Positions 1 through 11,123 of a stretch of DNA of 64,000 bases are shown here, in pieces. The stretch is from Corynespora cassiicola. Lineage: Eukaryota; Ascomycota; Dothideomycetes; Pleosporales; Corynesporascaceae. The stretch spans positions 3,286,001-3,350,000 of the forward strand of contig JAEUWY010000002.1 of assembly GCA_022059125.1 (NCBI GenBank), in the 5' to 3' direction. Below the pieces are notes generated by a model, which saw nothing but the letters and a program-made list of their open reading frames with translations, searched no databases and was not told where the DNA came from. Positions within the stretch are counted from its first letter, which is position 1; the number at the start of each line of letters is the position of its first letter. The position numbers were made by a program, and so were the translations under genes.

Positions 1-565
1 TGACACCACGTCGGTATCCTCGAGTCCTAGCCAACCGCTACCACTCTCCGCTTCCCTTACGTCGCCCCATAGTATGTTCGTCAAGTCCATGGATCTTCCT
101 CTTGAAACATGCGCCCGCCTCTCAAGGAGACACAAGACTAGAGGAAGCAGGAAGCAGGTCCAGGAGTCCACCCCGCAATGACGAGAGATACAGGACAAGA
201 CGGATACAACGTATCTGGGAATCGTAGGAAGGGAAGAGGAACATTTGGAGCACCTCACGGAGCAACAAAGACGTGGTAGGAGCAAGAAGGCAAGCCATCT
301 TACAAGGTCCAGGCGACAACGATCGACCCCGCGAACCCTCATCTTGGCCAACCCGGAAAGACAGCCAAAATAAGACCACGGATCCCATCATCGCTCCTCT
401 GGACCCTGAGACTGTCGAGAAGGTCCGACTGCCCTGAAGGCTCCGTATAGGACCGTGCCTCAGTACGGCCGTGTGACCCTCAAACAACCTCCCGTCTGGG
501 GCGACAAGGTGCAGCAAACATGTCAAACGCCTAACAGGAGGCTAAAACAAAAAGACTATACTTAC
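1..565. other. Left-edge stretch, no full gene resolved
   Basis: This stretch lies downstream (minus strand) of a small first exon at 566-646. A minus-strand frame is open from about 526 to 122, but its translation has no recognisable domain and reads like a chance ORF. Any second exon of the small gene probably lies at about 455-495, after an acceptor near 497. Nothing else is supported. Confidence 0.4.
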
Positions 566-646
566 ATCGCCGCTGGCGCCGTGGACGAGGTTCTCGCCGG
601 CCTCGATGGGGCCGTTGTCAGAGCTACCGTCACCGTTTCGGGGCAT
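566..646 (-). CDS. Small conserved-looking protein, first exon (27 codons)
   Basis: The minus strand has an ATG at 646-644 followed by 27 codons beginning MPRNGDGSSDNGP and ending with HGASGD. A strong donor, GTAAGTATAG, follows at 565. The Gly/Asp/Asn-rich start resembles tiny hypothetical proteins common in filamentous fungi (recollection, not verified). The acceptor is unclear. A CCCCAG near 497 would add about 11 codons before a stop, giving a protein of about 38 residues; other acceptors change the C-terminus. Function is unknown. The 550 bp between this start and the next gene would hold its promoter. Confidence 0.4.
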
Positions 647-1196
647 GTTGAATTTTTGAGTTTGGAGAAAAAGGAGAGAGGTGTTGGTTTTTTGGATTCG
701 AGATGGGTCGTTGGATTGAAGAGCAAGGTCTGTGGGAGATGGAGTTTGTCGTTCAGTGTTGGGGTGTTAAATAGGTATGATGCTGCCCTGGATGCGTGAC
801 GTCACTCTGATGCTATAGGGAAAACAACCCACGATGCCCGATGACCCACACCTGCGCGATCATCTCGGCGAGGCAGCAAAACGGGGCTCTTTTCACGATG
901 ACGAAGTGTTCGTGGGCTTGTTGGGCATCACACGACACCCCACAATGCCGTCAAGCGGATCTACGATGGGGTGCCTACGCGCCATCAAGATGGTGAAAAC
1001 TGAGATAGCGTGTGCCATGGAATCTACTCGTACAGTTGCATGCCCTACCCTACCATTTTGTAACACCCCTAGTCCCCATGAGAAGCCGTATGAAATATCT
1101 ATGCCCAGTACAGCAGGAAGTTCCGAGGGCGTTCCGAAAGTGCCTCACCTCGCCGAAAGTTAGAATGGAATTTGTCCGATCCCCAAACCATGCCAG
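647..1196. other. Intergenic: promoter of small gene, 3' flank of FAD gene
   Basis: This lies between the ATG of the small minus-strand gene and the stop codon of the FAD oxidoreductase. A plus-strand frame at 834-1163 is open but has no recognisable domain, so I treat it as noncoding. No repeat was seen. Confidence 0.5.
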
Positions 1197-2757
1197 CTAG
1201 GGCAGCCCGAGTGGCGCGATGTTCACCGACGTTGGCTGGCCCTCAATCAGCTCAGATAGCACGAGTCCTGTTCCTGGGGCTTGAGAAATTCCCCATGCAC
1301 CATGGCCTCCTGCGATGAAGACGCCGCCATCACCGCCTCCACGGGTCTTGAAGCCGCCTCCAAGTTTGTTGTCGGGTATCCGTGATACGAGCGGGCGGCC
1401 GCTGGAAGTTATTGGACGGAAACACTATACTGTCAGCATGGTTCAACTTACGGAGGAAATGTGCATACCAATCCGGCTCTCAGCACCTCCAACGGCTTGC
1501 CCTCCACAGTGCCCATCATCTGCTCTGCGCAAGCCTTCAACTGTTCGATTGCCTTTGGGTTGGCCTGGACCTCTGTAGAAAGCTCAGGGAGGGGAACTTG
1601 AGTAGTATTGAGACCAGCCAAGTAGAGCTCTCCGCCGACCCTAGAGAACCATTCTGGAGAAAAACCGAGTGTATCGGTTGCAAATACTGCATGGCAGCCC
1701 TCTGTGTCGAGTTCTTCTCCTTTGAAGAACGGATTCCGCACAAGGAGCGAATGGCCTGCTAAGCACGAGATGGGAATTCGAGTCGTCGTGTTCGGGAAGA
1801 GGGCAGAGAAAAGACGGGGAGACCAGGCTCCAGCGGTTATGACAAGACGTGTACATGGCACTAAAAGTGTTAGCAACCCTTGCTTGGTCAAGTTGCATAC
1901 GAGACATACACTCCATCTCGCCGCTTTCTTTGCTAATTCGGATAGCATTGAGGAGGTTATTCTCGTCCTTGGACACGGAGATGGCGCGCGCTGGCTGATG
2001 CAATTGGACGCCGCGCTCTGTGCAACGCTCGAGGAGCCATTGGCAGAAACGGAGAGGGTCACTGCACGCTGTAAGCTGGGTGCCTCGGACTCTGGGTATA
2101 CGGCATACATCTGTGCGGTTCCTTCCTGGCTAATGACCTCCAGGCTGCTCTCCTCGACCTTCTTGAGCCACACGGGCTCAGTGGTGGCTATCGGCTTTCG
2201 ATGATTGGCAGCTTCAGCGCGACTCGTTCCGTCGTGAAGCCAGTCTTCTCCGCTCCCGCCCACTGCAGCCTCACTGTCCTGGCTCAGTGAAATGCCGGTG
2301 CTGCGACTGTAACCCCACGCCTTCCTGCCATTGTTCTGCTCGGCGAGCTCCTTGTGGAGCTTGAACGATAACGCGCCGAGGGGTGCGACCGAAGGCGCGT
2401 ACCCTGTTCCGCCGTTAGTCGCGGTACAACAGTCGATGCATCCAAATGACAGCGCTGGATATATTGGGGGGCGTCCAATTGATTGGCGAGGATGCCGTTT
2501 ATCCTCGAGCTAGCTACCGAGGACGGCGTTCAAGATTGCGGCAGAGGGAACCATTGGAGGGGCATGCGGCGGGAACACATACAGTCAGCAGCCAGGAAGC
2601 CTCCCGCGAGGCCGGAGGCGCACTGGAGGAGCTTTGGGCTGGTATCCACGAGGTGGATGCTCTGGGGCGCGGTCCGGGCGGACTGGGTCAGGTAGTAGGC
2701 GGTCGAGAGGCCTACGATGCCGCTGCCGAGGATCACGGTGCTGGTGCTGGAGCTCAT
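1197..2757 (-). CDS. FAD-dependent oxidoreductase (DAO family, Tda3-like), 5 exons
   Basis: Model: complement(join(1197..1424,1469..1860,1910..2061,2109..2403,2583..2757)), 413 residues. The N-terminus has a Rossmann FAD-binding fingerprint, [16 protein letters not shown] (residues about 8-23). The middle contains an [11 protein letters not shown] segment typical of D-amino-acid-oxidase-fold proteins, and the C-terminus has the [15 protein letters not shown] flavin loop. All four introns have GT-AG ends and phases that rejoin the frames, for example D-W-Y across intron 1 (179 bp) and Q-I-D-P across intron 2 (47 bp). The sequence agrees with fungal relatives of yeast Tda3, which is linked to endosome-to-Golgi sorting; the substrate is unknown. 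Read without introns the locus looks frameshifted, but it is intact. Confidence 0.85.
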
Positions 2758-3534
2758 GGTGGGCTGCGGGGCAACAAGGGGATAACTTCAGGGACGCGGA
2801 GGAGTATTGGAGGGCACAGTCTTATAGATGGGTCCCGGGCAGCAGCCTGGGCCCCGCAGCCGGTCGAGGGACGCGACAATGCAGTCATGGTTCATCGTGC
2901 CTGCCGCCAGAAGCTGGTGATGGCAAGAACGCGAAAAAATGTCATACGAGTTTTCCCGGGGGTTTGGCGACGTCAACTCCGGGGCCGTCACGCCAAGCGC
3001 GGCGCGTGATCACAGAAATGGGCTGATGCGCTGCTTTTGAGGTAAAACAATGCACCCGCACGCCAGAACCGCCAGGACGGCCAGCATGGCCAGGAATCCT
3101 CCGGGCCCTGTGAAACTACTCATGCGCCTGCGAACCCTCTGTGCATTCGCTGCTCCATCCCACGTCCGCCGTCCTGCCCGCCAGCCTCCAAACAGCAACG
3201 CCTCCGGAAACGCCTCCTGCAATGCCGGTCCAGTCTATGCACAAGGGCGCATGCAATATACCCGGCGGCGTCGTGGCTACTCTTCCGCCTGCAAACATCG
3301 TCTGAGACGTGGGACACGAGCATGCACGCAGACGGTATATCATCATTCAATTGCAATGCTTGCGTTCGGCTAGGCGCTACTTTGGGCTATGAATGGGACG
3401 GAGGGGAGCATCCATTGCAGACACGGATGCTACTAACATGCAACTGAAGGCCTATACGCCAAAGTCGGAATGTGCAGGGCCGGCAACAGCGAGTACCCCA
3501 AAACGGCCCATACACCCAAGCTCCTATCCATGAT
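2758..3534. other. Intergenic between two minus-strand genes
   Basis: This holds the promoter side of the FAD gene and the 3' flank of the next minus-strand gene. A 37-codon minus-strand reading beginning MSSFTGPGGFLAMLAV (near 3120) encodes one hydrophobic stretch and could be a micro-protein, but nothing else supports it. A plus-strand frame at 3050-3373 is Arg/Ala-rich and probably spurious. Confidence 0.45.
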
Positions 3535-5249
3535 TCAGATAGACATAGCAACGGCTGCGCTGGTCCTGGTTGCTTCATCTTCGTCTTCCGAGTAGCAGCT
3601 GCCACCCGAACTAGCAGCTTCGCATTCAGCGCCTCCGAAGCTAGCATAGGCACGAATGATATCTTGAAGCGATTCATTTGGATGGACCTTGGGCGCTGCC
3701 ATCGATCGGACTGACAAGGCCGGCGTCTTCACCTGAGCGGCTTTCTCTTCTTCATGGACTGACTCTTCAGTGACGGCATCCGACGAAGAATGACGAGGGG
3801 TAGCTGACGTGGTCTCGCTGCCGTAGCCAGTGCCATCGTATAGACCGCTATGTCGTCCCCAGATGCTCTGCCGGCGCTCTAATTGGCCCTGGTCGCCTGG
3901 TTGGCATTGGTCTTGTGACTGTGGCTGGTCGTCTGCTTTCTGGTTATCCTCTTGTGGCCCATCCGGCTCATCAAAAACGAGGTATCCAAAGTCGTCGCCA
4001 GCAAGATGGGTTTGATCCTCTGATTGGTGGGCCCCAGATACCACGGCTTTGCGGGAGCGCTCCACATAGACTATTGGTATCTGGAAATCGTCTACGGCAA
4101 TACAGGGTGGATTCTTTGGTTGGTTGGCCTCTGAATCGATGGCTTTACGGGAACGCTTCACATAGACTGTTGGTATCTGAAAATTGTTGGAAGGTGCTAA
4201 CAACGCAGGATTCCTCGCCTCACGACTGTTCATTCGTGTATCCATTTTCTCTTCATCGGGAGACTTATGTGAGCTGTCAACACTGTGGAGAGATGAAGGA
4301 CAAATGACTCGCGCGGGAATGATATCCCTTCTCAAAGTGTTGGGGTTGAGAGCTTCAAGTTTGGTCGTTGACTCACTATGAGCCGCTGAAAAACTACTCA
4401 CCAGCTTTTCCATATTGCTCATCATTTCGACACTGTCAGACGCGTAGGATCCATTGTGGGTTGTGAGGCTGTCGGAGCGTCTTTTGCCTTTGAAATCCAC
4501 AGGGCATGGTATATGTTGCAGCGACGGTGAGGAGACTAGCATCTCAGAGCTGGGGGGCTCCTCGAGACCGAAGTCTCTTCCAGAAGCAACTGCTGGCCCG
4601 TCTCCAGCCACTGGTGCATTGGGAGCCGGAGAAATGGAGTGACTCAGAATAGCTTCTTGGACCGCTGATTTGAGGATGGGGGCAGGTGACTCTGGTACCG
4701 TGCCGACCTGGAAAGTTGACTCGGGGCCTCCGGCCTCTTTTGGCGCTTCTCGGACAACAATGTTGATGGGTGACGAGTGGAGCACGTTCAAGCTTGAAGA
4801 ATTTGAAAAGTTGCGGCTCGAGTCAAATATTGGTCGATCAGGCGGAGATATCTCGAAATTGAGGGCGAGAGAGGGCCGTTCAGTCTTGACTGGAGTTTGA
4901 ATGGGAGATTCCTCGCAGGGCTTGCTGTTACCATGATATGAGCGAAGGCTACGCAAGGAGCCCATGCTGCGTAGAGAGCCTAGCAGTCTCTTGCGTTTGG
5001 ATGGACTGTCTTTTGTAGGGGATGAAGACGGAGATCGACACATGCCAAATTCGTCAAAGCCATTCGAGGCCGGCTGAGCACTGGAGGATGACTCTGCATC
5101 ATTGCGTTGCCTGGCTCGCATCAGAATGGCACCAGAAAAATATACGACGGAGGGTTTGGAACACACCCAGGGTTCTCTTTGTCGTCGTGAGAAGAATAGA
5201 GCCCAGATAGACTCTTCTTAGTCCGGATGGCCAGGCGTTTGATGCTCAT
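3535..5249 (-). CDS. Hypothetical Ser-rich protein with internal repeat, 2 exons
   Basis: Model: complement(join(3535..5110,5167..5249)), 552 residues, starting MSIKRLAIRTKKSL. The 56-bp intron runs from GTGTGT to CCAG, with CTGAT as branch-like sequence, and joins GG|G. The ATG at 5249 is preferred because it gives a basic N-terminal segment, whereas the long frame in exon 2 lacks a convincing start. The protein is mostly low-complexity Ser/Pro/Glu. It has a short basic stretch (SPSKRKRLLGSLRSMGSLRS, about residues 60-80) and a twofold repeat, FQIPTVYVKRSRKA and FQIPIVYVERSRKA, spaced 33 residues apart. The C-terminal segment SLQDIIRAYASFGG is the most ordered part. No enzymatic domain was recognised. 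Confidence 0.7.
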
Positions 5250-6207
5250 GCCTGCTAGCTGAGGCTGTGTTGGACAGCCGGCGCGGAATCCCGAGAGTAG
5301 AGAGGTGATAAGGCTTAGAAGCAAGGGATCGAAGAAACACTGTGTTCCAGGCCAGCTGTTGCCTCGCGAGTAACACAGGGCTGTCAACAAATAAGTTGGG
5401 AAACCGGCAAATACATGATGCGGTGGAAGATGGAAGCAGCTTTCGATATGTTCTGACACCACTGCAGGTGGCTACATGACCAGTTATATCACGAGTGCAC
5501 TCACTTGGTACCTGCCTACTTACCTGGGCAGGCACTTTCCACGCATGTCCCATGTTAGGTGGTTGCAATATCGAGGCCACTCCTACTCAATTGTCATCCT
5601 CGTTCTTCGTGGCATGTTTGCGCCAATTGCTCGTTCAAACCATAAGGTTGGATGACGCCCAGAATCATGCATTGAATCGGCAAAGCCTGGAGATTTCTAC
5701 ACGAGAACCATCTTTATCATTACGTCTCTTGGTCCAGCTTTCCCGATATTCTATTCCCTTGCTTTCTCAAATGGAGTGACAGAAATGGCTTCGCTGTTAT
5801 TGGGCGTTTTGTTGGAAGTTTGTGCAGTCCTGGAATGTAAGCTAGCAGAGTCATAGCTACTCAGGCAAGATTTCACACACTCAAAGGAAGAGGCATGACC
5901 ACAAGATGAGTGAAACGGTGTAGGTGGGACGCCCAGTGAGGGTCCTCACCTCTTGGCTAACCCCTGCCCAGCTGCCCGTGTTGGCCAATCACGTGTGTGA
6001 TCCGTGCGAACCCTGTCCTGGACCGAGCAACACGTCCAGAAGTCGCGACGCTTGCTCACTGCATTCTCGACACTCATCTCTCACCATCACCCACCGCCCA
6101 CCACGCCGTGCGCCTCTTCAGGCTCGTGAATATCGATCGCCTGAATACGCATAATCCCTCATCTCCGCCTCTTTGCAACACGAGCAAGCGCCGTCTACGA
6201 GGCCGAC
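5250..6207. promoter_or_regulatory. Divergent promoter region; CCAAT plus CACGTG upstream of RSC7
   Basis: 958 bp separate the minus-strand hypothetical gene from the plus-strand RSC7/SWP82 gene. A CCAAT box (5985-5989) is directly followed by CACGTG (5990-5995), about 215 bp upstream of the RSC7 ATG. CACGTG is the core site of bHLH factors such as Cbf1 (established). Its role here is inferred from position only. Confidence 0.45.
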
Positions 6208-7721
6208 ATGGCGCGTGGCAGGCCCTCCCGAGCTGCCGCTCGTCGCAGCACCCCTGCGCGCAGCGCTACTCCGCAGCAAGATAGCGACGAGGACATGATA
6301 GATGCACCTGAGTCGCGCCCCGAATCTCCTGCTCAGGATGACGACGCCGACACCCCTGCCGAAGAGGAAGAGGAAGACAAGGCGTCTGAGCGGTCACCAT
6401 CCCCCGTGGTCGTCCAGCCATTGCCGCGAAAAAAGCGCCTAGGTCGGCCACCAAAGAATCGGCCGCCAGATTGGAACGTCATCGAACCTGATAATGCTTC
6501 AGAAGGTGGCACGCCGGTCAAGCGCAAACGAGGGCGACCAGCGGGTGGAGGTTTCCGAGGACGACCTCGCGGTGGCCCGTCGCACACGACTCGAGTTCCA
6601 ATCGACAAGGAAGGGAACATGATGGACGTGGTTGATGACGAGGTTGCTCTGCCCGAAGATGCCGAGGGCGAGCAAAAGGTCGACAAGCTCGGAAATCTCA
6701 AGGGCGGCCGTGATTACCGTGTGCGCGTCTTCACCATCACCGGCAGAGGCGACAGGCTGTACATGTTGTCCACAGAACCTGCCCGTTGCTGTGGATTTAG
6801 AGACAGTTATCTGTTTTTCACCAAGCACATGCAGCTCTACAAGATCATCATCGACGATTCGGAAAAAAGGGATCTGATTGATCGAGAAATCATTCCCCAT
6901 TCTTACAAGGGCCGTGCTATCGGTGTCGTTACTGCGCGATCCGTCTTTAGGGAATTTGGTGCGCGCATCATTATCGGCGGAAAGAGGATCATAGACGATT
7001 ACTATGTCCAAGCCGCAAAAGACAGAGGCGACATTGAAGGCGAAATCGCAGATCCGAATGACAAGCTGCCACCTCCTGGAGAGCCTTACAATAAAAATCA
7101 ATACGTTGCTTGGCATGGTGCTAGTAGCGTCTATCACACCGGCGTACCAAGCGTGCCTACAGCAGCTGGCAAGCCTGCGCCTGGAAAACGCAGGGTCAAC
7201 ATAACGTCAGCGAATTGGCAATTTGAACATGCTCGTTCTGCCAGGTAAGCCACCCATCGCCTTTTATTATTACAAAAGCTGACCTTTAAAGTCGATTTAA
7301 TTCAAACCTCTCGGCGCTGCGGAAGGCCAATATGGAAGGCATATACGACCCTCATACAAATATCATGTGCTATCCGAAGATTTCACAACCAACCCACGCT
7401 AGATGGGAGCGCGTGTCTCCTTCCGAAAGTGATATCCCAGAACTTGTCCGCCGCAATTACCTGATTGTTGAAACGCATTTCCAGAAACCTCCCTTCTCAG
7501 GTCTTGGCATACCAGGACCTGACGGAGATTTCTGCGATATTGGACCTAACGGATTACCTGATGTGGCCGACGAAGATATTTCACAGATGAAGCCAGATGT
7601 GAAGGAAGCCTTTTTGCATGCTAAGTGCGAGGAGCAAGAATGGAAGAGTCAATGGAAAGGCGAAACAGAGGACGGTGCTCGTGCGAAGCTCAAGATAGGA
7701 TTTTCCGGTGTTCCGGTTTGA
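6208..7721 (+). CDS. Chromatin-remodelling subunit Rsc7/Swp82 (Npl6 family)
   Basis: Model: join(6208..7244,7292..7721), 488 residues; the 47-bp intron ends CTTTAAAG. The first 60 residues are acidic. They are followed by AT-hook-like basic motifs, LGRPPKNRPP (about 80) and KRKRGRPAGG (about 108), suited to A/T-rich DNA or nucleosome contact. The conserved family core follows: YRVRVFTITGRGDRLYMLST, a RCCGFRDSYLFF segment, and the C-terminal block around YDPHTNIMCYPK (after the intron). In yeast this family provides Rsc7 of RSC and Swp82 of SWI/SNF; many filamentous fungi have one member, so which complex it serves cannot be told here. It is nuclear and length is normal. Confidence 0.93.
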
Positions 7722-8227
7722 TGACTTGCGACAGTGCTATTCTGGGCTTTCAGTATAGAGATACCAGGGTAAAGGTTTGCCCCGGCGCCTAGGGATAATG
7801 AATTGAGGGATCAACTTTTGAGTTTTGAGTCGTTGCCAAGCTGATTTTCTACTTGACAATGTCTTCTTGCGATGCTATTGTTCGTGTTTCGTCTAGGCTG
7901 ATCGATCCCGTCATCGACCTAACACAGTATTCTTCATGGTGGCTCAGCCGGGCCTTTCTTTGTACATCTCAATGCCTTGGTGTTCTAGAATAAGCGGTGG
8001 CCACGTGCATCACTCAGCGGCCTCGCCTCACCAATTGAATACAAAGAAGAGGTCTCGAGGTGGACGCCGATGGCTTTTTTGTGCAAATTTCGTCGCAACA
8101 ATTTCAGTACCTGGGGACAAAGGGGCAATGCCGGCGGCGCACGTTCATATACGGCTGACCTAGCCGCGTGGCGACGTAATTCTCCGATTCCCTAGTACAA
8201 AACTATCATCTGAGTGGGAGTAGCACG
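7722..8227. other. Intergenic, RSC7 3' flank and receptor promoter
   Basis: 506 bp between two plus-strand genes. A CACGTG lies near 8002, about 225 bp upstream of the next ATG. A 75-codon open frame at 7936-8163 has no recognisable features. No repeats were seen. Confidence 0.45.
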
Positions 8228-10253
8228 ATGCCTTTGGGAAGATTTGCCAACGAGACGATTTCGGCGTGCACGGCGCCCCTGCTCGACGAGAGCCTGTTTG
8301 GCAAGACTGGCGGGCGTGAGTGAAAAACAATTAGAGTTGATAGTACAGTATGAACTAACATCAAAGCCAGACCAGGAAGGTCGATACTGTGGGCTCGGAT
8401 CGTTTGAGGGTGGGACGACTTGCTGTTTCCCATGTCCAATCCAGGATTATCTGTATTCTGCAAGTAAGTTTTCTTAGTGTTAATACACGTATGAAAGGCC
8501 GAAGATTCACTCTCAATTCTTTCAGGTTGGAGGTCACAGCTTCGCGTACCAAATTACCTCTCGATTCTATCCGTGATCTTATGTCTTTTTCTCCTCCTTT
8601 CCTTTGCCGTCCTTCCGGCTGAGCAAACACACCGCCACTATTTGTCCGTCGGTCTCCTGTTTCCGGTTCTCTTCATATCGCTCTCGTTCATGATCCCAGT
8701 TGCCGTCAATCCGTCTCTATGCTACGACGATATTACGCCTCATGATATGCGATCTTCCATGTCTTGCGCCTGGACTGGCTCACTGGTAACGCTCGGCGGC
8801 TTGGGTTGCGTTATTTGGGTTTTCCTACGTAGCCTGTGGCTTCACATCCGGATATGCTGGGACCGAGACCCTGGAAAGAAGTTCAAATGGGGGAGCATAT
8901 TAGCTGGGACATTTCTTCCCCTTATCTTTCTGGCCAGCATAGTCACTGCGACGGGCTTTAGCTACCGCATGGGCCAGACGTGTCTCCCGAACCACGAGAA
9001 CGCCATCGTTACTTTCTGGATTTGGCTTGTTCTGTTCGCTGTCGCTGGCTTCTTGCTCCAGGCTGTTACCACTTTGTATTGCGTATACGTGTATATGCGT
9101 ACGCTCAGCCGTGAGCAGCGCAATCCGGCTTCGGTAAATTCGTTTCAGCGAAATCTTGCAAATTACAACTACGAGACTTGGACAAATGTTAAAAGGCTAT
9201 TTCTCCTGCAGTGGAGAAACATCCTTGTCAGTATATTCGTTATAATCGGGACTATCAGCTTTTTGATTGTCTTCTGGACGCAGGATAGCAAGCTGGGAAG
9301 GGTTTTTAACGATCCGGAGAATATAAAGCCAGTCAAGACGTGGATCATATGCCAGACCCTCAGTCGAGGAGACAAAGACGAGTGTAGAAAATATGTGGAT
9401 GGATTCACTGTAAATCGGGCTTCAGTGGTGACTTCGCTGATACTTGCTTCCGTAAGTATCCCTATCCCGAAACTCTTCTAGAAAGGAGTCGGCTAATGTT
9501 GTATCATAGCTGGTCGGCATCGAGATATTCATACTACTCTTCCGTCTTTCTATGTTACAAGCCTGGTGCGATCTCTTCAAGCGCCTCACCAGCCGCGCAC
9601 ATAATCGCAGGAATGACCGTACTGGTTCGCTTCAATTGACCTCGCTCGAAAATCCAGAGAAATATCTGGGCCGATCACTCTCTAAGCGACTTCCTTTCTT
9701 CTCGACCTTAAAACCAAGCTCAACAACAGACGAAAATGCAGCCAGTCACAACAGCTTCCAAAACTCTGGTGGTGATGGCTCGTTCGCGAACAGAGACGAA
9801 ATCTCTACCGCGGGTTCAAATACGCATCATGAGAGCTCGGCGAGCGATACAAATCTACTCCATCCACCACCGATTTATCGGTATGTCCTTGAAGATTACA
9901 GTATTAGTCCGGTAGTCTCAAGAGCGGAAACGCCTGAGACGCACGATTCGGGGATATCCTTCTACAACGACGTCAGCCCGCCACAATCCCTTCCTCCCTC
10001 TCGCTTGTCAGTCACGCCATCGAGAGGTGCCCCGACTCCGCCCCCGAAGACTTCTTGGGGCCGCATGTCTGATAGCTTCCCGCTTGGTACGTTCAGGCCG
10101 AAGGAGTATAAAGAGGAGAAGAGGTCGAGCGATCCGGGAGTGTTGGGCACGTCGAGTATTAGAGGTCGGATTACGACGCCGGTACCAGGGACATTTAAGC
10201 ATGTCGATGGGGCTTATCATCCTGACAGATCAGGCATGTCTAATGGCATATAA
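8228..10253 (+). CDS. Seven-transmembrane GPCR-like protein, 4 exons
   Basis: Model: join(8228..8315,8371..8463,8526..9451,9510..10253), 616 residues. A Cys-containing N-terminal segment (GLGSFEGGTTCCFPCPIQDY) is followed by hydrophobic helices, including NYLSILSVILCLFLLLSFAV, HYLSVGLLFPVLFISLSFMI, LVTLGGLGCVIWVFLRSLWL, ILAGTFLPLIFLASIVTATG, FWIWLVLFAVAGFLLQAVTT, NILVSIFVIIGTISFLIVFW and a last one rebuilt across intron 3 (ILASLVGIEIFILL). A hydrophilic Ser/Pro tail of about 220 residues follows. The Cys pair after the second helix and the long tail fit fungal frizzled/cAMP-receptor-like GPCRs (inference). Ligand and G-protein coupling are unknown. Intron phases close exactly, so the gene appears intact. 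Confidence 0.8.
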
Positions 10254-11123
10254 TTTGCCGGGTAAACCCAGTGGGACTACAGGAGGTTACAGAGTATGGC
10301 ATTTGACTGGCCTCATTAAGCTTCCTATCCCCAGATATATACTTGATTGGATTTTTCCTTGTATCTCATGACCTTATGGATCTACATGAATATTCTTTCA
10401 TATAGATTGATTTGAATCTGAGAGCCCTTAATAAGCTGTATCTATGCCCAATTTGTGATCCACTGTGGCCCTTTATACTAACTTTACACGAAATCCGGAC
10501 CCTTTCCCCAAGAAATAGACTCGAGAATCTGCGACTAAGGGATTGGAACTCGACATCAAAATCATCAATCTGAATGATTTACCGGATGATCTCAATGTGG
10601 GTTGGCCCCTCGTATGGTGCAGGTAGGCTCATAGACATATTCAATTGCAGCCAGTCGGGAACGCAATTTGTGTCATTTTGCCCGGGAAAAGAAGCATGGA
10701 TGGCTCAGCGCTACATAGTAATCTATATGCTAGGACATGATTGTCAATAGATATATCACGAATGAAACAAGGCTTTGTTTCTAAATCGTTTTCAGGAGCC
10801 GACCTCTGCACATCTTAAGCTCTTTTAGGCTTTAGTCCTTGTGTGGTCATTAAATCTCTAAAAAAGAATTTTAATTCTGCTAGCTTACGACTCACGAAAC
10901 AAAGAACAAAGCAATTAATACGACCCCAACATGCTGGATCCAAACGAGGCATAGAGTCAGGCGAGGGTTGAGATCCGCTTATCAGCTTAGGATACAGCTT
11001 ATTTCTTGGCGGCTGCCTAAACCCCGCTCAGTCTTCTCCTTCCCCTTCCGCACCTCAGTCACACCGTAGATTAGCTCAAGTCGTGCAAGATCTGTTACTT
11101 CGAATTATACTATCTATTCGACC
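10254..11123. other. Intergenic A/T-rich gap at left border of HET island
   Basis: 870 bp, visibly more A/T-rich than the flanks, with many short stops in all frames. No gene, long repeat or transposon motif was seen. It separates the conserved left block from the HET island and may be the island boundary. Confidence 0.45.

Noticed and set aside
1448..2763. Apparent frameshifted FAD pseudogene
   Set aside because: All frame changes are explained by four canonical short introns; the joined 413-residue protein is complete.
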